Shown in pieces: positions 7,787 to 16,778 of a DNA stretch of 64,000 nucleotides (positions are counted from its first letter, which is position 1; the number at the start of each line of letters is the position of its first letter). The notes under the pieces were generated by a model that did not search any database, had not been told where the DNA came from, and saw only the letters and a list, made by a program, of their open reading frames with translations. The stretch is from Phenylobacterium deserti (GTDB lineage Bacteria > Pseudomonadota > Alphaproteobacteria > Caulobacterales > Caulobacteraceae), in contig CAMCXF010000008.1 of NCBI GenBank assembly GCA_945883235.1, positions 53,383 through 117,382 of the forward strand, read 5' to 3'. A program made the position numbers and the translations under genes.

Positions 7787-8992
7787 ATGCAAAGAGTTTC
7801 GCTACACATTGCAACATTCGGTGCGCTCAGCGCATTGCTGCTTGGCTTGGCCACGCCGGCCGCAGCGGCAAGAATTGTCTCTGGCTCCAGCGGGGGACTG
7901 ACCTGGCAAGCCGAAAGCCGGATCATCGGCCAGACACCGACGTCAGACGTTCTGGCGCCCAGCAACACGACCGGGGGCGGAAATTCCATCTACTTTCCGA
8001 CCGCCAACAAGGCCGGGACGGTCGCACTGATCATGACCTACGCTGACAGCAGCCGTTTCATCTGTTCGGGCAGTGTCGTCGGCGGCGGAGGCTCGATTGC
8101 GACGGCCGCGCACTGTGTCAGCGGAGGCGGCGGCGCCGCAGCCCAGGGGCTGGTGAATACTACGGCGTACTTCTTCGGCGGTGACCCCAATGTTCGCACA
8201 TTCCAGAGCGGCGGCGTCGAGATCGGCGTTTCTGACTACTTCGTACATCCCGACTATACCGGCGAGGTCATCGACCAGAACGATATTGCCATATTGCGCC
8301 TGGCCGACCTGGCGCCGTCGTGGGCAACCAGCTACGACCTGCACACGACCAACGACCTGACTGGCCACGATTTCAATGTGGCAGGCTATGGAACCCGTTC
8401 CACAGTCGGCGGCGCGGAGGGCACGACGACCCCGTTTGGTGCACGTACGGGTTACCTGCGCGAAGGCGACAACACCTACGACTACGCTTGGGGCGACTCG
8501 CGATTCCAGGGTTTCTTCACGGATCGCGACAGCAACGGCGAGAATTTTTTCGGCACGGCCGACGTAGAGTTCAGCTTCATTTCCGACTTCGACAATGGCC
8601 TGCGCGCGCAGGACGCGTCGCGGCGGATTGCCAACGCGATCGGGCTGGGTGCCCTCGGCAATACGTTTTTCGACGATACGGGCCTCGGCGCACGTGAAGT
8701 CGGTATTGCAGGCGGCGACTCGGGTGGTCCGGGCTTCATCGATGGCAAGCTGGCCTCGATCAACTCCTACGGTTTGACGTTTGGCGCCAGTTTCGGGGAT
8801 TTCGGGGGTGGCTTGAATGCTGGCTGGGGTGAGTTCAGTGGCTATGTGCCGATCTTCATCCACACGGACTTCATCAATGCTTCTATTGGGGCCCCCATGG
8901 CGGTGCCCGAGCCCGCGACCTGGGCGATGATGATCATCGGCTTCGGCGCGGTCGGTTCGATGATCCGCCGCCGCAGGGCCGTGGTCGCCTAG
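7787..8992 (+). CDS. Secreted trypsin-like serine protease with PEPxxWA-CTERM tail
   Basis: A 401-residue exported protease of the S1 (chymotrypsin) fold. A signal peptide covers about residues 1-28. The catalytic triad is visible: His109 in TAAHC, Asp166 in NDIAILRL and Ser312 in GGDSGGPGF. A substantial insertion lies between the Asp and Ser regions. The C-terminus carries VPEPATWAMMIIGFG, a hydrophobic span and RRRR (residues 373-396), predicting exosortase-dependent sorting to the cell surface or extracellular matrix. The ATG at 7787 has AAGGA 7 bp upstream and opens the signal peptide. It is in tandem with another PEPxxWA gene and has a terminator-like hairpin downstream. The cleavage target is unknown. 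Confidence 0.9.
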   Translation: MQRVSLHIATFGALSALLLGLATPAAAARIVSGSSGGLTWQAESRIIGQTPTSDVLAPSNTTGGGNSIYFPTANKAGTVALIMTYADSSRFICSGSVVGGGGSIATAAHCVSGGGGAAAQGLVNTTAYFFGGDPNVRTFQSGGVEIGVSDYFVHPDYTGEVIDQNDIAILRLADLAPSWATSYDLHTTNDLTGHDFNVAGYGTRSTVGGAEGTTTPFGARTGYLREGDNTYDYAWGDSRFQGFFTDRDSNGENFFGTADVEFSFISDFDNGLRAQDASRRIANAIGLGALGNTFFDDTGLGAREVGIAGGDSGGPGFIDGKLASINSYGLTFGASFGDFGGGLNAGWGEFSGYVPIFIHTDFINASIGAPMAVPEPATWAMMIIGFGAVGSMIRRRRAVVA

Positions 8993-9014
8993 ACCTCTGC
9001 GTCTGTCAGACACG

Positions 9015-9043
9015 CGCCGCCGGTCGCAGGATCGGCGGCGTTT
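9015..9043 (+). terminator. Rho-independent terminator after the PEPxxWA protease
   Basis: Perfect 8-bp GC stem CGCCGCCG (9015-9022) and CGGCGGCG (9033-9040) with a 10-base loop, followed directly by TTT. It lies 22 bp past the protease stop codon. Confidence 0.7.
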
Positions 9044-9200
9044 CTGTGCGTGGAACTGCACCGGGCGCAATGGCCCCTGCCAACCGGGCGCCGTCCACAC
9101 ATGATAGTTGCAATAGCCCCTTCACCGCATCGCGCCCGGAGGTTCGACGCCGGGTCATGGCGACCGTCACCGCAATTCCCGCTCACCGGCTCACGCGCGT

Positions 9201-9283
9201 ATTGACCCAACGTCTGTCCCTTGACGTAAACGGAAACCCGCGCCTAGTCTGAGCCAACAAGCCAAACAAAGGGAGGATCCGAC
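9201..9283 (+). promoter_or_regulatory. Candidate promoter/operator of the MerR regulator gene
   Basis: A TTGACG hexamer at 9221-9226 and TAGTCT at 9245-9250 are spaced by 18 bp, close to the long spacers typical of MerR-controlled promoters. TTGACGTAAA (9221-9230) is a near palindrome and resembles the ACGT-centred half-sites of LiuR-type MerR regulators of acyl-CoA metabolism, which suggests autoregulation. GGGAGGA about ten bases before the ATG is the ribosome binding site. The rest of 8993-9283 holds only the protease terminator. Confidence 0.4.
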
Positions 9284-9760
9284 ATGCCAAGCGACCTGCG
9301 CCGCCCGCCACGGACCTATTCGATCCGCCAGCTTTGCCTGGAATTCAAGTGCACGCCGCGCGCGCTCCGCTTCTACGAGGACAAGGGTCTGCTCAATCCG
9401 GCCCGCGACGGGATGAACCGGGTCTACAACTATCGTGACCGGGGCCGGCTGGCGTTGATCCTGCGCGGCAAGCGGGTCGGCCTTTCGTTGCTGGAAATCG
9501 GCGAGATCCTTGACCTCTACGAGGCCGACGATACGGGCACGCAACAGGCGGTCAAATCCCTGCGCAAGTTCCGCGAACGCATCGTCGCCCTTGAGCAGCA
9601 GAAGACCGACATCGACGACGCCATCGCCCAGCTGCAGAACGGCGTCACCGATATGGAAAGGCGCCTGACCGAGACCCGGCCCGACCTGTTGCCCCGCGCG
9701 GCCGACTACGATCAGGTGCTGCGTCGTCAACTGGACGGCGCAGAGCATAGCGAAGCCTGA
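9284..9760 (+). CDS. MerR family transcriptional regulator next to an acyl-CoA dehydrogenase
   Basis: A 158-residue MerR-type regulator: N-terminal winged helix-turn-helix (YSIRQLCLEFKCTPRALRFYEDKGLL) with the wing region NRVYNYRDRGRLALILRGKR, then a long dimerisation helix (about 95-135). It has no metal-binding Cys cluster, so it belongs to the acyl-CoA/lipid-responsive MerR branch (LiuR-like) rather than the metal sensors. Strong ribosome binding site GGGAGGA. It lies 30 bp upstream of the acyl-CoA dehydrogenase gene in the same direction, and probably controls that gene and itself through the TTGACGTAAA site upstream. Confidence 0.85.
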   Translation: MPSDLRRPPRTYSIRQLCLEFKCTPRALRFYEDKGLLNPARDGMNRVYNYRDRGRLALILRGKRVGLSLLEIGEILDLYEADDTGTQQAVKSLRKFRERIVALEQQKTDIDDAIAQLQNGVTDMERRLTETRPDLLPRAADYDQVLRRQLDGAEHSEA

Positions 9761-9790
9761 TACGTCGACCGTTCGAGCACGGAGCTACCC

Positions 9791-11578
9791 ATGACCTATC
9801 AAGCCCCCGTGCGGGATTACGTCTTCCTGCTGCGCGACGTGCTGCAGCTGGAGCGATACGCCAACCTGCCCGCATTTGCCGACGCCTCGATGGACACCGT
9901 CGAGGCGATCCTGGAGGAAGCCGGCAAGTTCACCGCCGAGGTGCTGGCGCCGCTTAACAGCGTGGGCGACAAGGAAGGCTGCACCTGGAGCCCGGACTAT
10001 TCGGTCACAACGCCGACCGGCTTCAAGGATGCCTACACCAAGCTGGTCGAGGGTGGCTGGCCGGCGCTGGGGTCGGACCCGGCCTATGGCGGCCAGGGTC
10101 TGCCGCATGTCGTGAACCTGGCGTTCTCCGAGATGTCGTCGTCGGCCAACATGGCGTTCTCCATGTACCCCGGCCTGACTCACGGCTGCTATTCGGCGAT
10201 CCATGTGGGCGGGTCGGACGCGCAGAAGGCGCTCTACCTGCCCAAGCTGGCCTCGTTCCAGTGGGCCGGGACCATGAACCTGACCGAGCCCCACTGCGGT
10301 ACGGACCTGGGCCTGTTGCGCACCAAGGCGGTCCCGCAGGCTGACGGGACCTACAAGATTACCGGCCAGAAAATCTGGATCTCGGGCGGCGAGCAGGACC
10401 TGACCGAAAACATCATCCATCTGGTGCTGGCCCGGATCGAGGGCGCGCCCGCTGGCACGCGCGGCATCAGCCTGTTCATCGTGCCGAAGTTCATCCCCGA
10501 CGCCGAGGGCAACCCCGGCCAGCGCAATTCGGTGAACTGCCTGGGCTTGGAAGAAAAGATGGGCATCCACGGCAATGCCACCTGCGTCATCGCCCACGAG
10601 GAGGCCACCGGCTGGCTGATCGGCGAGGAGAACCGGGGCCTGGCCGTGATGTTCGTGATGATGAACGAGGCGCGGCTGGGCGTCGGCTTGCAGGGCATCG
10701 CCCAGGCCGAGGCCGCCTATCAGGCCGCCGCCGCCTTCGCCAAGGACCGGCTTCAGGGCCGATCCCTGACCGGGCCGAAGAACCCCGACGGCCCGGCCGA
10801 TCCTATCATCGTCCACCCCGATGTCCGCCGGATGCTGATGGAGGCCCGCGCCTTCATCGAAGGCGGTCGCGCGTTCATGGCCTGGACCTCGCTCCACGGC
10901 GACCTGAGCCATGCCAGCCCCGACGAGGCCGTCCGCCAGAAGGGCCGCGACTACATGGGCCTGATGACGCCGGTGGTGAAGGCGTTCCTCACCGACCGGG
11001 GTTTCAACGTCTGTTCTGACGCTATGCAGGTCCACGGCGGCTCTGGCTTCACCGAGCACTTCCCGGCCAGCCAGTACTTGCGCGATGTGCGGATTGCCCT
11101 GATCTACGAGGGCACTAATGGGGTACAAGCTCTTGATCTTGTTGGAAGAAAACTAGCCGCCGACGGTGGACGCGGCGTGATGAGCTTCTTCGCCGAGCTG
11201 GACGCGTTCATCTCCGAAAACCAGGGCCACGCCGACATGGCGGCCTTCATCACTGGCCTGGCTGGTGCCAAGGCCGAACTGCAGGACGCCACCATGTGGC
11301 TGATGCAGAACGGCCTCGCCAATCCCGACAACGCCGGGGCTGCATCAACCGACTACCTGCACCTCTTCGGCCTGACGGCACTGGCCTATATGTGGTCGCT
11401 AGAGGCCAAGGCGGCACTCGCCCGGATCGCCGGCGGCGACACCGACCCCTTCTACGAGACCAAGCTGACCATCGGCCGCTACTATATCCAGCGCATCCTG
11501 CCCGAGACCAGCGGCCGCCTTGCCAAGCTGAAGACCGGCTCGGAACTCCTGATGAAACTGCCCGCCGAAGCCTTCTGA
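9791..11578 (+). CDS. Acyl-CoA dehydrogenase, DmdC-like long form
   Basis: A 595-residue flavoprotein acyl-CoA dehydrogenase with the extra N-terminal helix domain (about 1-40) and the extra C-terminal domain (about 470-595) that mark the DmdC / long-chain subgroup. FAD-binding signatures are visible (MNLTEPHCGTDLGLL; KITGQKIWISGGEQD), and the likely catalytic base is Glu440 in IYEGTNG. It would introduce an alpha,beta double bond into an acyl-CoA, passing electrons to ETF. DmdC proper acts on 3-methylmercaptopropionyl-CoA, but many relatives act on other acyl-CoAs, so the substrate is uncertain. It follows the MerR regulator, and its stop overlaps the OsmC start (TGATG). Confidence 0.88.
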   Translation: MTYQAPVRDYVFLLRDVLQLERYANLPAFADASMDTVEAILEEAGKFTAEVLAPLNSVGDKEGCTWSPDYSVTTPTGFKDAYTKLVEGGWPALGSDPAYGGQGLPHVVNLAFSEMSSSANMAFSMYPGLTHGCYSAIHVGGSDAQKALYLPKLASFQWAGTMNLTEPHCGTDLGLLRTKAVPQADGTYKITGQKIWISGGEQDLTENIIHLVLARIEGAPAGTRGISLFIVPKFIPDAEGNPGQRNSVNCLGLEEKMGIHGNATCVIAHEEATGWLIGEENRGLAVMFVMMNEARLGVGLQGIAQAEAAYQAAAAFAKDRLQGRSLTGPKNPDGPADPIIVHPDVRRMLMEARAFIEGGRAFMAWTSLHGDLSHASPDEAVRQKGRDYMGLMTPVVKAFLTDRGFNVCSDAMQVHGGSGFTEHFPASQYLRDVRIALIYEGTNGVQALDLVGRKLAADGGRGVMSFFAELDAFISENQGHADMAAFITGLAGAKAELQDATMWLMQNGLANPDNAGAASTDYLHLFGLTALAYMWSLEAKAALARIAGGDTDPFYETKLTIGRYYIQRILPETSGRLAKLKTGSELLMKLPAEAF

Positions 11579-12043
11579 TGGCTGACTACCGCGCCACGAT
11601 CGAATGGGCGCTGAGCGCTGGCGAGGACTTCGCCAAGGGCCGCTACAGCCGGGGCCATACCGTCACCTTCCAGGACCACGTTGTCCATGCCACCGCCTCG
11701 GCCCACGTCGTGGGCAATCGGTGGGCGGCACCCGGTGCCGTCGACCCCGAGCAGATGCTCGTAGCCGCGCTCAGCAACTGCCACATGCTGACCTTCCTAC
11801 ATGTGGCCCGTCTGAAAGGGTTCTTGCTCACCCGTTACCGCGACGAGGCCGTCGGCGTGATGGAGAAGGATGGCGAAGGTCGCATGGCGGTGACCCGCGT
11901 CACCCTTCACCCCCAAGATCACCTACGAGGGCCCGCGCCCGTCCGCCGCCGAACGCGACGCCCTGCACCATGAGGCCCACGAGGAATGCTTCATCGCCAA
12001 CTCGGTGAAGACCGAGGTTGTGGTCGAAGAGGTAGCGGCCTGA
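11578..12043 (+). pseudogene. OsmC/Ohr-family thiol peroxidase, apparently frameshifted
   Basis: Residues 1-111 read as an OsmC-family protein (MADYRATIEWALSAGEDFAK; QMLVAALSNCHMLTFLHVAR with the conserved Cys). At a run of five C (11910-11914) the frame shifts. In the original frame it continues into Arg/Pro-rich nonsense and stops at 11973. In the next frame the expected tail reads KITYEGPRPSAAERDALHHE through ECFIANSVKT and ends VVVEEVAA with TGA at 12041-12043. Removing one C restores a full-length protein. Only one of the two usual peroxidatic Cys regions lies before the shift. Either a real frameshift or a homopolymer error; the OsmC role (organic hydroperoxide reduction) is known for the family. 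Confidence 0.8.
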
Positions 12044-12151
12044 GGCACCGCTGACGACGTCGACGCTGGAGCTTATTTGCGGGACGACGGCATCCGAATA
12101 GCTCCTTGCGCGTTGGATCACTGGACGGACTTCAAGTCAGGACCCAGAAAG

Positions 12152-12526
12152 ATGCGCAAGACCCTCGCCTATACGGCCCTCGCCGCGCTCATCGCACTGC
12201 CGATGATCGCTGGCCCCACAGATGCGGAAGCCTCCTGCCGCAGTCGCAAAGTCAACGGCACGCTCCTTGGTGGCGTTGGCGGTGCCCTGCTGGGCGGCGC
12301 GGTCACCCACGGTTCGACAGGCCCCATCGTCGGCGGTCTCGGCGGTGCGGTGATCGGCCACGAGATTGGACGCGGCGGCTGCGGCAAGCAGAACCGCACC
12401 TATTCCCAACGAACCCGCACCCGGTACGCTTCGACACCCGCCGCCCCGGCGCGCGCGGTCCGCAAGGTTTACTACGACCAGTACGGCAACCAGGTGGGCT
12501 CGCCTCCGGTGGAGTACCGGCGTTGA
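12152..12526 (+). CDS. Glycine-zipper (2TM) envelope protein
   Basis: A 124-residue exported protein: signal peptide at about 1-28 (MRKTLAYTALAALIALPMIA), then a glycine-zipper segment (GTLLGGVGGALLGGAV and GPIVGGLGGAVIGHEIG) typical of outer-membrane glycine-zipper 2TM proteins, then a basic linker and a C-terminal YYDQYGNQVGSPPVEYRR tail. The ATG at 12152 begins the signal peptide; the frame is open to 12077 but without a leader. The next gene starts within its stop codon (TGATG), so the two are probably cotranscribed. Function in the envelope is unknown. Confidence 0.75.
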   Translation: MRKTLAYTALAALIALPMIAGPTDAEASCRSRKVNGTLLGGVGGALLGGAVTHGSTGPIVGGLGGAVIGHEIGRGGCGKQNRTYSQRTRTRYASTPAAPARAVRKVYYDQYGNQVGSPPVEYRR

Positions 12527-12984
12527 TGCGCGCCCAGCTCACCGGCTTGTGCCTGACCGCCCTGGAGCTCGGTGCCTGTAGCGGCCAACCGGGCGCCATG
12601 GCCTCCAACAGCAACATCTGCGTCGACTTCAAGCAGCCCAAGGCAGCCGCCCTGCCGGGCGTATCCGCGGATGCCGCTGCCGGCGACGATTGCGTGCGCA
12701 GCTGGGCCTACAGCCTGGCACCCTCGCCCGACGACGCTGGAACAGTGGCAGAAGCCGCCTCGGCGGCCTGCAATACCCAGCTCTCCCGCTGGAACCAGCA
12801 GGCGTTGACTCAACCCGGAGCCGACGAGAGGTCAGCCAGCCTGATCACCGGCGAACCCACCACAGCGCTGGCCGAGCACAACACCTTCAGCCGCACCCGG
12901 GCCCTTTTCTATGTGGTCCAGGCCCGCGCCGGGACCTGCAGCCCGCCGCCCGCCAAGGACGGCGTGCCGGAGGGGATTGCCTGA
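12526..12984 (+). CDS. Small predicted lipoprotein
   Basis: A 152-residue protein with a short N-terminal hydrophobic stretch and a lipobox (LGAC, Cys18), suggesting a lipoprotein. The mature part has four further Cys (in NICVDF, DDCVRSW, AACNTQ, GTCSPP) and a high Ala content. I do not recognise a family. The ATG overlaps the stop of the glycine-zipper gene, implying translational coupling. Both are small envelope proteins. Confidence 0.6.
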   Translation: MRAQLTGLCLTALELGACSGQPGAMASNSNICVDFKQPKAAALPGVSADAAAGDDCVRSWAYSLAPSPDDAGTVAEAASAACNTQLSRWNQQALTQPGADERSASLITGEPTTALAEHNTFSRTRALFYVVQARAGTCSPPPAKDGVPEGIA

Positions 12985-13029
12985 GCTTGGCGGCGAAGCC
13001 GGGTTGGTAGCTCGGCCTCGTCCGTCATT

Positions 13030-14016
13030 TCACAGCCCGTCGAAGAGCGCGGTCGAGACGTAGCGTTCGGCGAAGCTGGGGATGATGGCCACGATCAGCT
13101 TGCCGGCCATTTCCGGGCGATTGGCGATCTCGAAGGCGGCGGTGATCGCCGCGCCCGAGGAAATCCCGCCGGGGATACCTTCCTCGCGCGCCATCCGCCT
13201 GGCCATGGCAAAGCTGTCGTCGTTGGAGACCTGGACGATGTCGTCGATGACGCCGCGATCCAGAATGCCGGGCACAAACCCGGCACCGATGCCCTGGATC
13301 TTGTGCGGTGCCGGCGATCCACCCGACAGCACCGGGGACGCTTCCGGTTCCACCGCCACCATGCGGATTGACGGCTTGCGGGCCTTCAGCACCTGGCCGA
13401 TGCCGGTGATGGTGCCCCCGGTGCCGACGCCTGAGATGACCGCGTCGACCTTGCCGTCAGTGTCATTCCAGATTTCTTCGGCCGTCGAAACCCTGTGGAT
13501 CAGCGGATTGGCCCCGTTCTCGAACTGCTGCGGCATCACGGAATTGGGGGTCGCCTCGACAATCTCCCGGGCCCTGGCGACCGCGCCGGCCATGCCCTTT
13601 TCCGCAGGGGTCAGCTCCAGCTGCGCGCCCAGGATCAGCAGCATCTTGCGCCGTTCCATCGACATGCTCTCGGGCATCACCAGGGTGCATTTGTAGCCCT
13701 TGGCGGCACAGACGAAGGCCAGCGCAATGCCGGTATTGCCCGACGTCGGCTCCACCACCCGACCACCCGGCTTCAGCAGGCCCAGGGCCTCAAGACTCTC
13801 GACCATCGAAACCCCGATCCGGTCTTTCACCGAAGCCAGCGGGTTGAAGAATTCCAGCTTGGCCACCACTTCGCCCTTGGGCTTCAGCGCCGCCATCAGG
13901 TGGGGCAGACGCACCAGCGGCGTGTCGCCGATCAGATCCAGAATCGAGTCATAGATCTTGCCCCGCCCCGTGCGGCGATAGCGTGCGGCGTCGTAGGGGG
14001 TGTCGGTGATGGTCAT
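13030..14016 (-). CDS. cysK: Cysteine synthase A
   Basis: A 328-residue PLP enzyme of the fold-type II family that makes cysteine from O-acetylserine and sulfide. The PLP Schiff-base lysine is Lys64 in ASVKDR, the substrate loop is TSGNTG (91-96), the phosphate-binding loop is GVGTGGT (about 196-202), and the Ser before the pyridine nitrogen is in SSGAAITAA. Length and motifs fit CysK. It is transcribed in the same direction as the methyltransferase gene upstream, about 93 bp away. I saw no riboswitch in that gap. Confidence 0.92.
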   Translation of the reverse strand: MTITDTPYDAARYRRTGRGKIYDSILDLIGDTPLVRLPHLMAALKPKGEVVAKLEFFNPLASVKDRIGVSMVESLEALGLLKPGGRVVEPTSGNTGIALAFVCAAKGYKCTLVMPESMSMERRKMLLILGAQLELTPAEKGMAGAVARAREIVEATPNSVMPQQFENGANPLIHRVSTAEEIWNDTDGKVDAVISGVGTGGTITGIGQVLKARKPSIRMVAVEPEASPVLSGGSPAPHKIQGIGAGFVPGILDRGVIDDIVQVSNDDSFAMARRMAREEGIPGGISSGAAITAAFEIANRPEMAGKLIVAIIPSFAERYVSTALFDGL

Positions 14017-14109
14017 GGGCGGGCCTCGTGCAGCAGTGTCGGTACAGCCCGCAAACCTAAGCCTTCCGGAGCGGATTGGAAGCGTGCAGCGTTGGCACCG
14101 CTATCAGAT

Positions 14110-15231
14110 TTACTCGGCGGCCATGGCAGCGGCGGGGTTCAGCAACGGCTCCAGAAGTTCGCGGGCCAGCCAGCGCACGACGGGCACAGCGACACCATCT
14201 CCCGCCACATGCAACGCCGCCGTCGATGTGGTCGGCAACCGGTAGCTGTCTGGCAGGCCCATCAGGCGCGCGGCCTCTCTCGGGGTAAGCAAACGGCTGC
14301 GTATCTCGCCGTCCTCAACCACGATAATGGCCTGCCGCGAAGACCCGCCACGCGGCGTCCGCAGGCAGCCGGCCAGCCCATCGAAGCGCACCTCGGCGCG
14401 CTGGGTCGAGTGCCCGTTCTCGACACGGGTACGCCGGAAAACCGCGCCGACGGTCCGACCGGACGAGGTCCCCAGCCGGGCGCGATGCAGGGGGGTCATC
14501 AGCTCGACCAGATGGCGCGTCTTCTCCGCGCCGTGCCAGGTCACCGCTTCATCCGGTTCCAGCAGGGCGGCGAGATCGGTGTTGCGCGCAGGCGGCGCGG
14601 CCAGCCGCCACCAGACCCAGTGCGCGGCGATGGCGTCGGGCAGTCCGGCATGCGCCACACGAACCGCCCGCGTATGAAACGTACTCTCGCCGGTCAGGTT
14701 CGACGGCACCTCGCGCGACGCCACCACAAACACCCGTGGGCGGGACTGCGGCAACACCGTCGCTGCGTCGATCTCCAGCGCCCCGAACCGATAGCCCCTG
14801 GTCCCCAGCGCCGCCCCCAACGCCGCGAAATCCGCGCCACCGTTCGAAGTGAGCAACCCGGTGACATTCTCGATGACGATCAGTCGCGGCGCGCGGCGAT
14901 CATCATCCAGCGCCTCCATCAGCCGCCAGAACCCGAAGAAGGCCGAGGACCGCTCACCCGTCAGTCCGGCGCGTGATCCGGCGAGGCTGAAATCCTGACA
15001 GGGACTGGACGCCCAGGCCAGATCGGCGCGGCCTGGCAAGTCGGTCGGCGACAGCTTCCAGACATCGCCCTCATGGAAGTGATCCGCCGCGTCTGCAAAA
15101 TTGGCCCGATAGGCGGCCGCCTTCACAGGATCAAAGTCGTTGGCGAACGCACACCGCCAGCCATCCCCCAACCCGATCCGGGCCATCCCGCCGCCGGCAA
15201 AAAATTCATAGAAGGTGAAGGGTTGGGTCAC
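14110..15231 (-). CDS. Orphan DNA (cytosine-5-)-methyltransferase
   Basis: A C5-methyltransferase that would transfer methyl from SAM to cytosine in DNA. From the chosen GTG (15231) it is 373 residues. Motif I is EFFAGGGMARIGL (9-21), motif IV has catalytic Cys78 in SSPCQD, motif VI is ENV at 121-123, motif VIII is QSRPR at 162-166, and motif X is near the C-terminus (VAGDGVAVPVVRW). The target-recognition region spans about 200-310. The frame is open to 15498, but that part is antisense to rbfA and unlike the family. No restriction endonuclease lies beside it, so it is probably a solitary, epigenetic-type enzyme. Recognition sequence unknown. Confidence 0.85.
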   Translation of the reverse strand: MTQPFTFYEFFAGGGMARIGLGDGWRCAFANDFDPVKAAAYRANFADAADHFHEGDVWKLSPTDLPGRADLAWASSPCQDFSLAGSRAGLTGERSSAFFGFWRLMEALDDDRRAPRLIVIENVTGLLTSNGGADFAALGAALGTRGYRFGALEIDAATVLPQSRPRVFVVASREVPSNLTGESTFHTRAVRVAHAGLPDAIAAHWVWWRLAAPPARNTDLAALLEPDEAVTWHGAEKTRHLVELMTPLHRARLGTSSGRTVGAVFRRTRVENGHSTQRAEVRFDGLAGCLRTPRGGSSRQAIIVVEDGEIRSRLLTPREAARLMGLPDSYRLPTTSTAALHVAGDGVAVPVVRWLARELLEPLLNPAAAMAAE

Positions 15232-15383
15232 GGGGCTAGAGTCTAGCGTGATTTGCGCAAGGTATCGCGCTTGAGTCTTCACACCGGGAAGCGATGTCTG
15301 GACACGATCACGGCGCGCGCCTAGAAGCCCGCGCTTTCCTGAGCGTGGCGTCCGATCCGCCCGCCAGGCGCCTGAGGACGACC

Positions 15384-15821
15384 ATGGCCCCCCGTAACCC
15401 TGACAAACCCCGCGAACCGGCCGGTCCGTCGCAGCGGCAGCTGCGCGCGGGCGAACTGGTGCGCCATGCTCTGGTCGACATCTTTCGCGAGGTGACAATC
15501 AACGACACGGTGCTGGCCGGCGTCTCCGTGACCGTGGCCGAGGTGCGGATGGGGCCGGACCTCAGGCATGCCACGGTTTTTGTCGAACCGCTGGGTGGGG
15601 AGAACTATGAGGCGGTGACCAAGGCGCTCAATCGCCACAAGGGATTTATCCGCGGGCATCTGGGGCGCGCCATAGAGATGCGCTTCACGCCGGAACTGCA
15701 TTTCCGCCACGACGATAGCTTCCTCGAGGCCCAACGTATCGAAAAACTGTTCGACGATCCGCGGGTCCGCCAGGACCTGACGCCGGACGAGCCTTCGGAC
15801 AGCTGGAAAGACGCTGACTGA
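15384..15821 (+). CDS. rbfA: Ribosome-binding factor A
   Basis: A 145-residue RbfA, which binds 30S subunits and helps 16S rRNA 5'-end maturation. The KH-like core is visible ([54 protein letters not shown]). The ATG at 15384 has GAGGA six bases upstream and is preferred over an ATG at 15294 that would add 30 unrelated residues. It overlaps truB (ATGA). In many bacteria rbfA follows infB; here the upstream neighbour is a divergent DNA methyltransferase. Confidence 0.92.
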   Translation: MAPRNPDKPREPAGPSQRQLRAGELVRHALVDIFREVTINDTVLAGVSVTVAEVRMGPDLRHATVFVEPLGGENYEAVTKALNRHKGFIRGHLGRAIEMRFTPELHFRHDDSFLEAQRIEKLFDDPRVRQDLTPDEPSDSWKDAD

Positions 15822-16762
15822 TGGGTCGCAGGCGCAAGGGCCAGGCGATCTCGGGCTGGGTGAATCTCGACAAGGCCTATGATCTGGGCTCGACCAATGC
15901 GGTGAGCCGGGTTCGCTGGCTGTTCGATGCGCAGAAGGCCGGCCACGCCGGCACACTGGACCCGCTTGCCACCGGTATTTTGCCGATCGCACTGGGCGAG
16001 GCGACCAAGACGGTCCCGTTTCTGGTCGACGCCGACAAGGCCTACCGCTTCACCATCGCCTGGGGTCGCGCGACCACCACGCTGGACCGCGAGGGCGAGG
16101 TCGTGGCGCAGTCGGATGTGCGACCCACCCAGGCCGAGGTTGAGGCCGTGCTGCCGCAGTTTGTCGGCGAGATCGACCAGGTGCCGCCGATCTATTCGGC
16201 CATCAAGATCGACGGTGAGCGCGCCTATGACCTGGCCCGCGCCGGCGAGGTGGTCGAGATGGAATCCCGCAAGGTGACGGTGCATTCCGCGCGCATCTCG
16301 GAGCTTCAAAGCGCACCGGGCGACCCCGACTACATCACTCTGGAGATCGAGTGTGGCAAGGGCACCTATGTCCGCGCCATCGTCCGGGATCTGGCTGAAA
16401 CCCTGGGTGCTTGCGGCCATGTCAGCGACCTTCGCCGCACCCGCGTCGGGCGGTTCACCGAGGAAAACGCGGTGACACTGGAATTCCTTGAGAATTTGGA
16501 GTATGAGGCCCGCCAGTCGGAGGCACTGCTTCCGGTCGAGACCGCGCTGGACGACATCCCGGCGCTGGCCGTGACCGATGAAGACGCCTTCCGGCTGAAG
16601 CAGGGACGGTCCATCGTTCTCGTTCCCCGACAGGTGGAATCGGTCAAGGCCAGGCTCAAGCCCGGCTCACGAACCGTTTCGGCGACATCGGGCGGTTCGT
16701 TGGTGGCGCTTTGCGAGATGCGTGCGGGACGGCTCGAACCCTCGCGTGTCTTCAACCTTTGA
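15821..16762 (+). CDS. truB: tRNA pseudouridine-55 synthase
   Basis: A 313-residue TruB, which converts U55 of tRNA to pseudouridine. The catalytic Asp47 lies in [12 protein letters not shown], and further family motifs include [28 protein letters not shown] and [14 protein letters not shown]. The C-terminal PUA-like region is short. The start overlaps the rbfA stop by the ATGA arrangement, and rpsO follows 16 bp downstream, making an rbfA-truB-rpsO transcription unit. Confidence 0.94.
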   Translation: MGRRRKGQAISGWVNLDKAYDLGSTNAVSRVRWLFDAQKAGHAGTLDPLATGILPIALGEATKTVPFLVDADKAYRFTIAWGRATTTLDREGEVVAQSDVRPTQAEVEAVLPQFVGEIDQVPPIYSAIKIDGERAYDLARAGEVVEMESRKVTVHSARISELQSAPGDPDYITLEIECGKGTYVRAIVRDLAETLGACGHVSDLRRTRVGRFTEENAVTLEFLENLEYEARQSEALLPVETALDDIPALAVTDEDAFRLKQGRSIVLVPRQVESVKARLKPGSRTVSATSGGSLVALCEMRAGRLEPSRVFNL

Positions 16763-16778
16763 AGAGCGGAGAAACCCG

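Noticed and set aside
14017..14109. SAM-type or other riboswitch upstream of cysK
   Set aside because: No conserved core could be recognised, and the gap is short.
15294..15383. Upstream ATG start for rbfA
   Set aside because: The extra 30 residues do not resemble RbfA, and a good GAGGA ribosome binding site serves the ATG at 15384.
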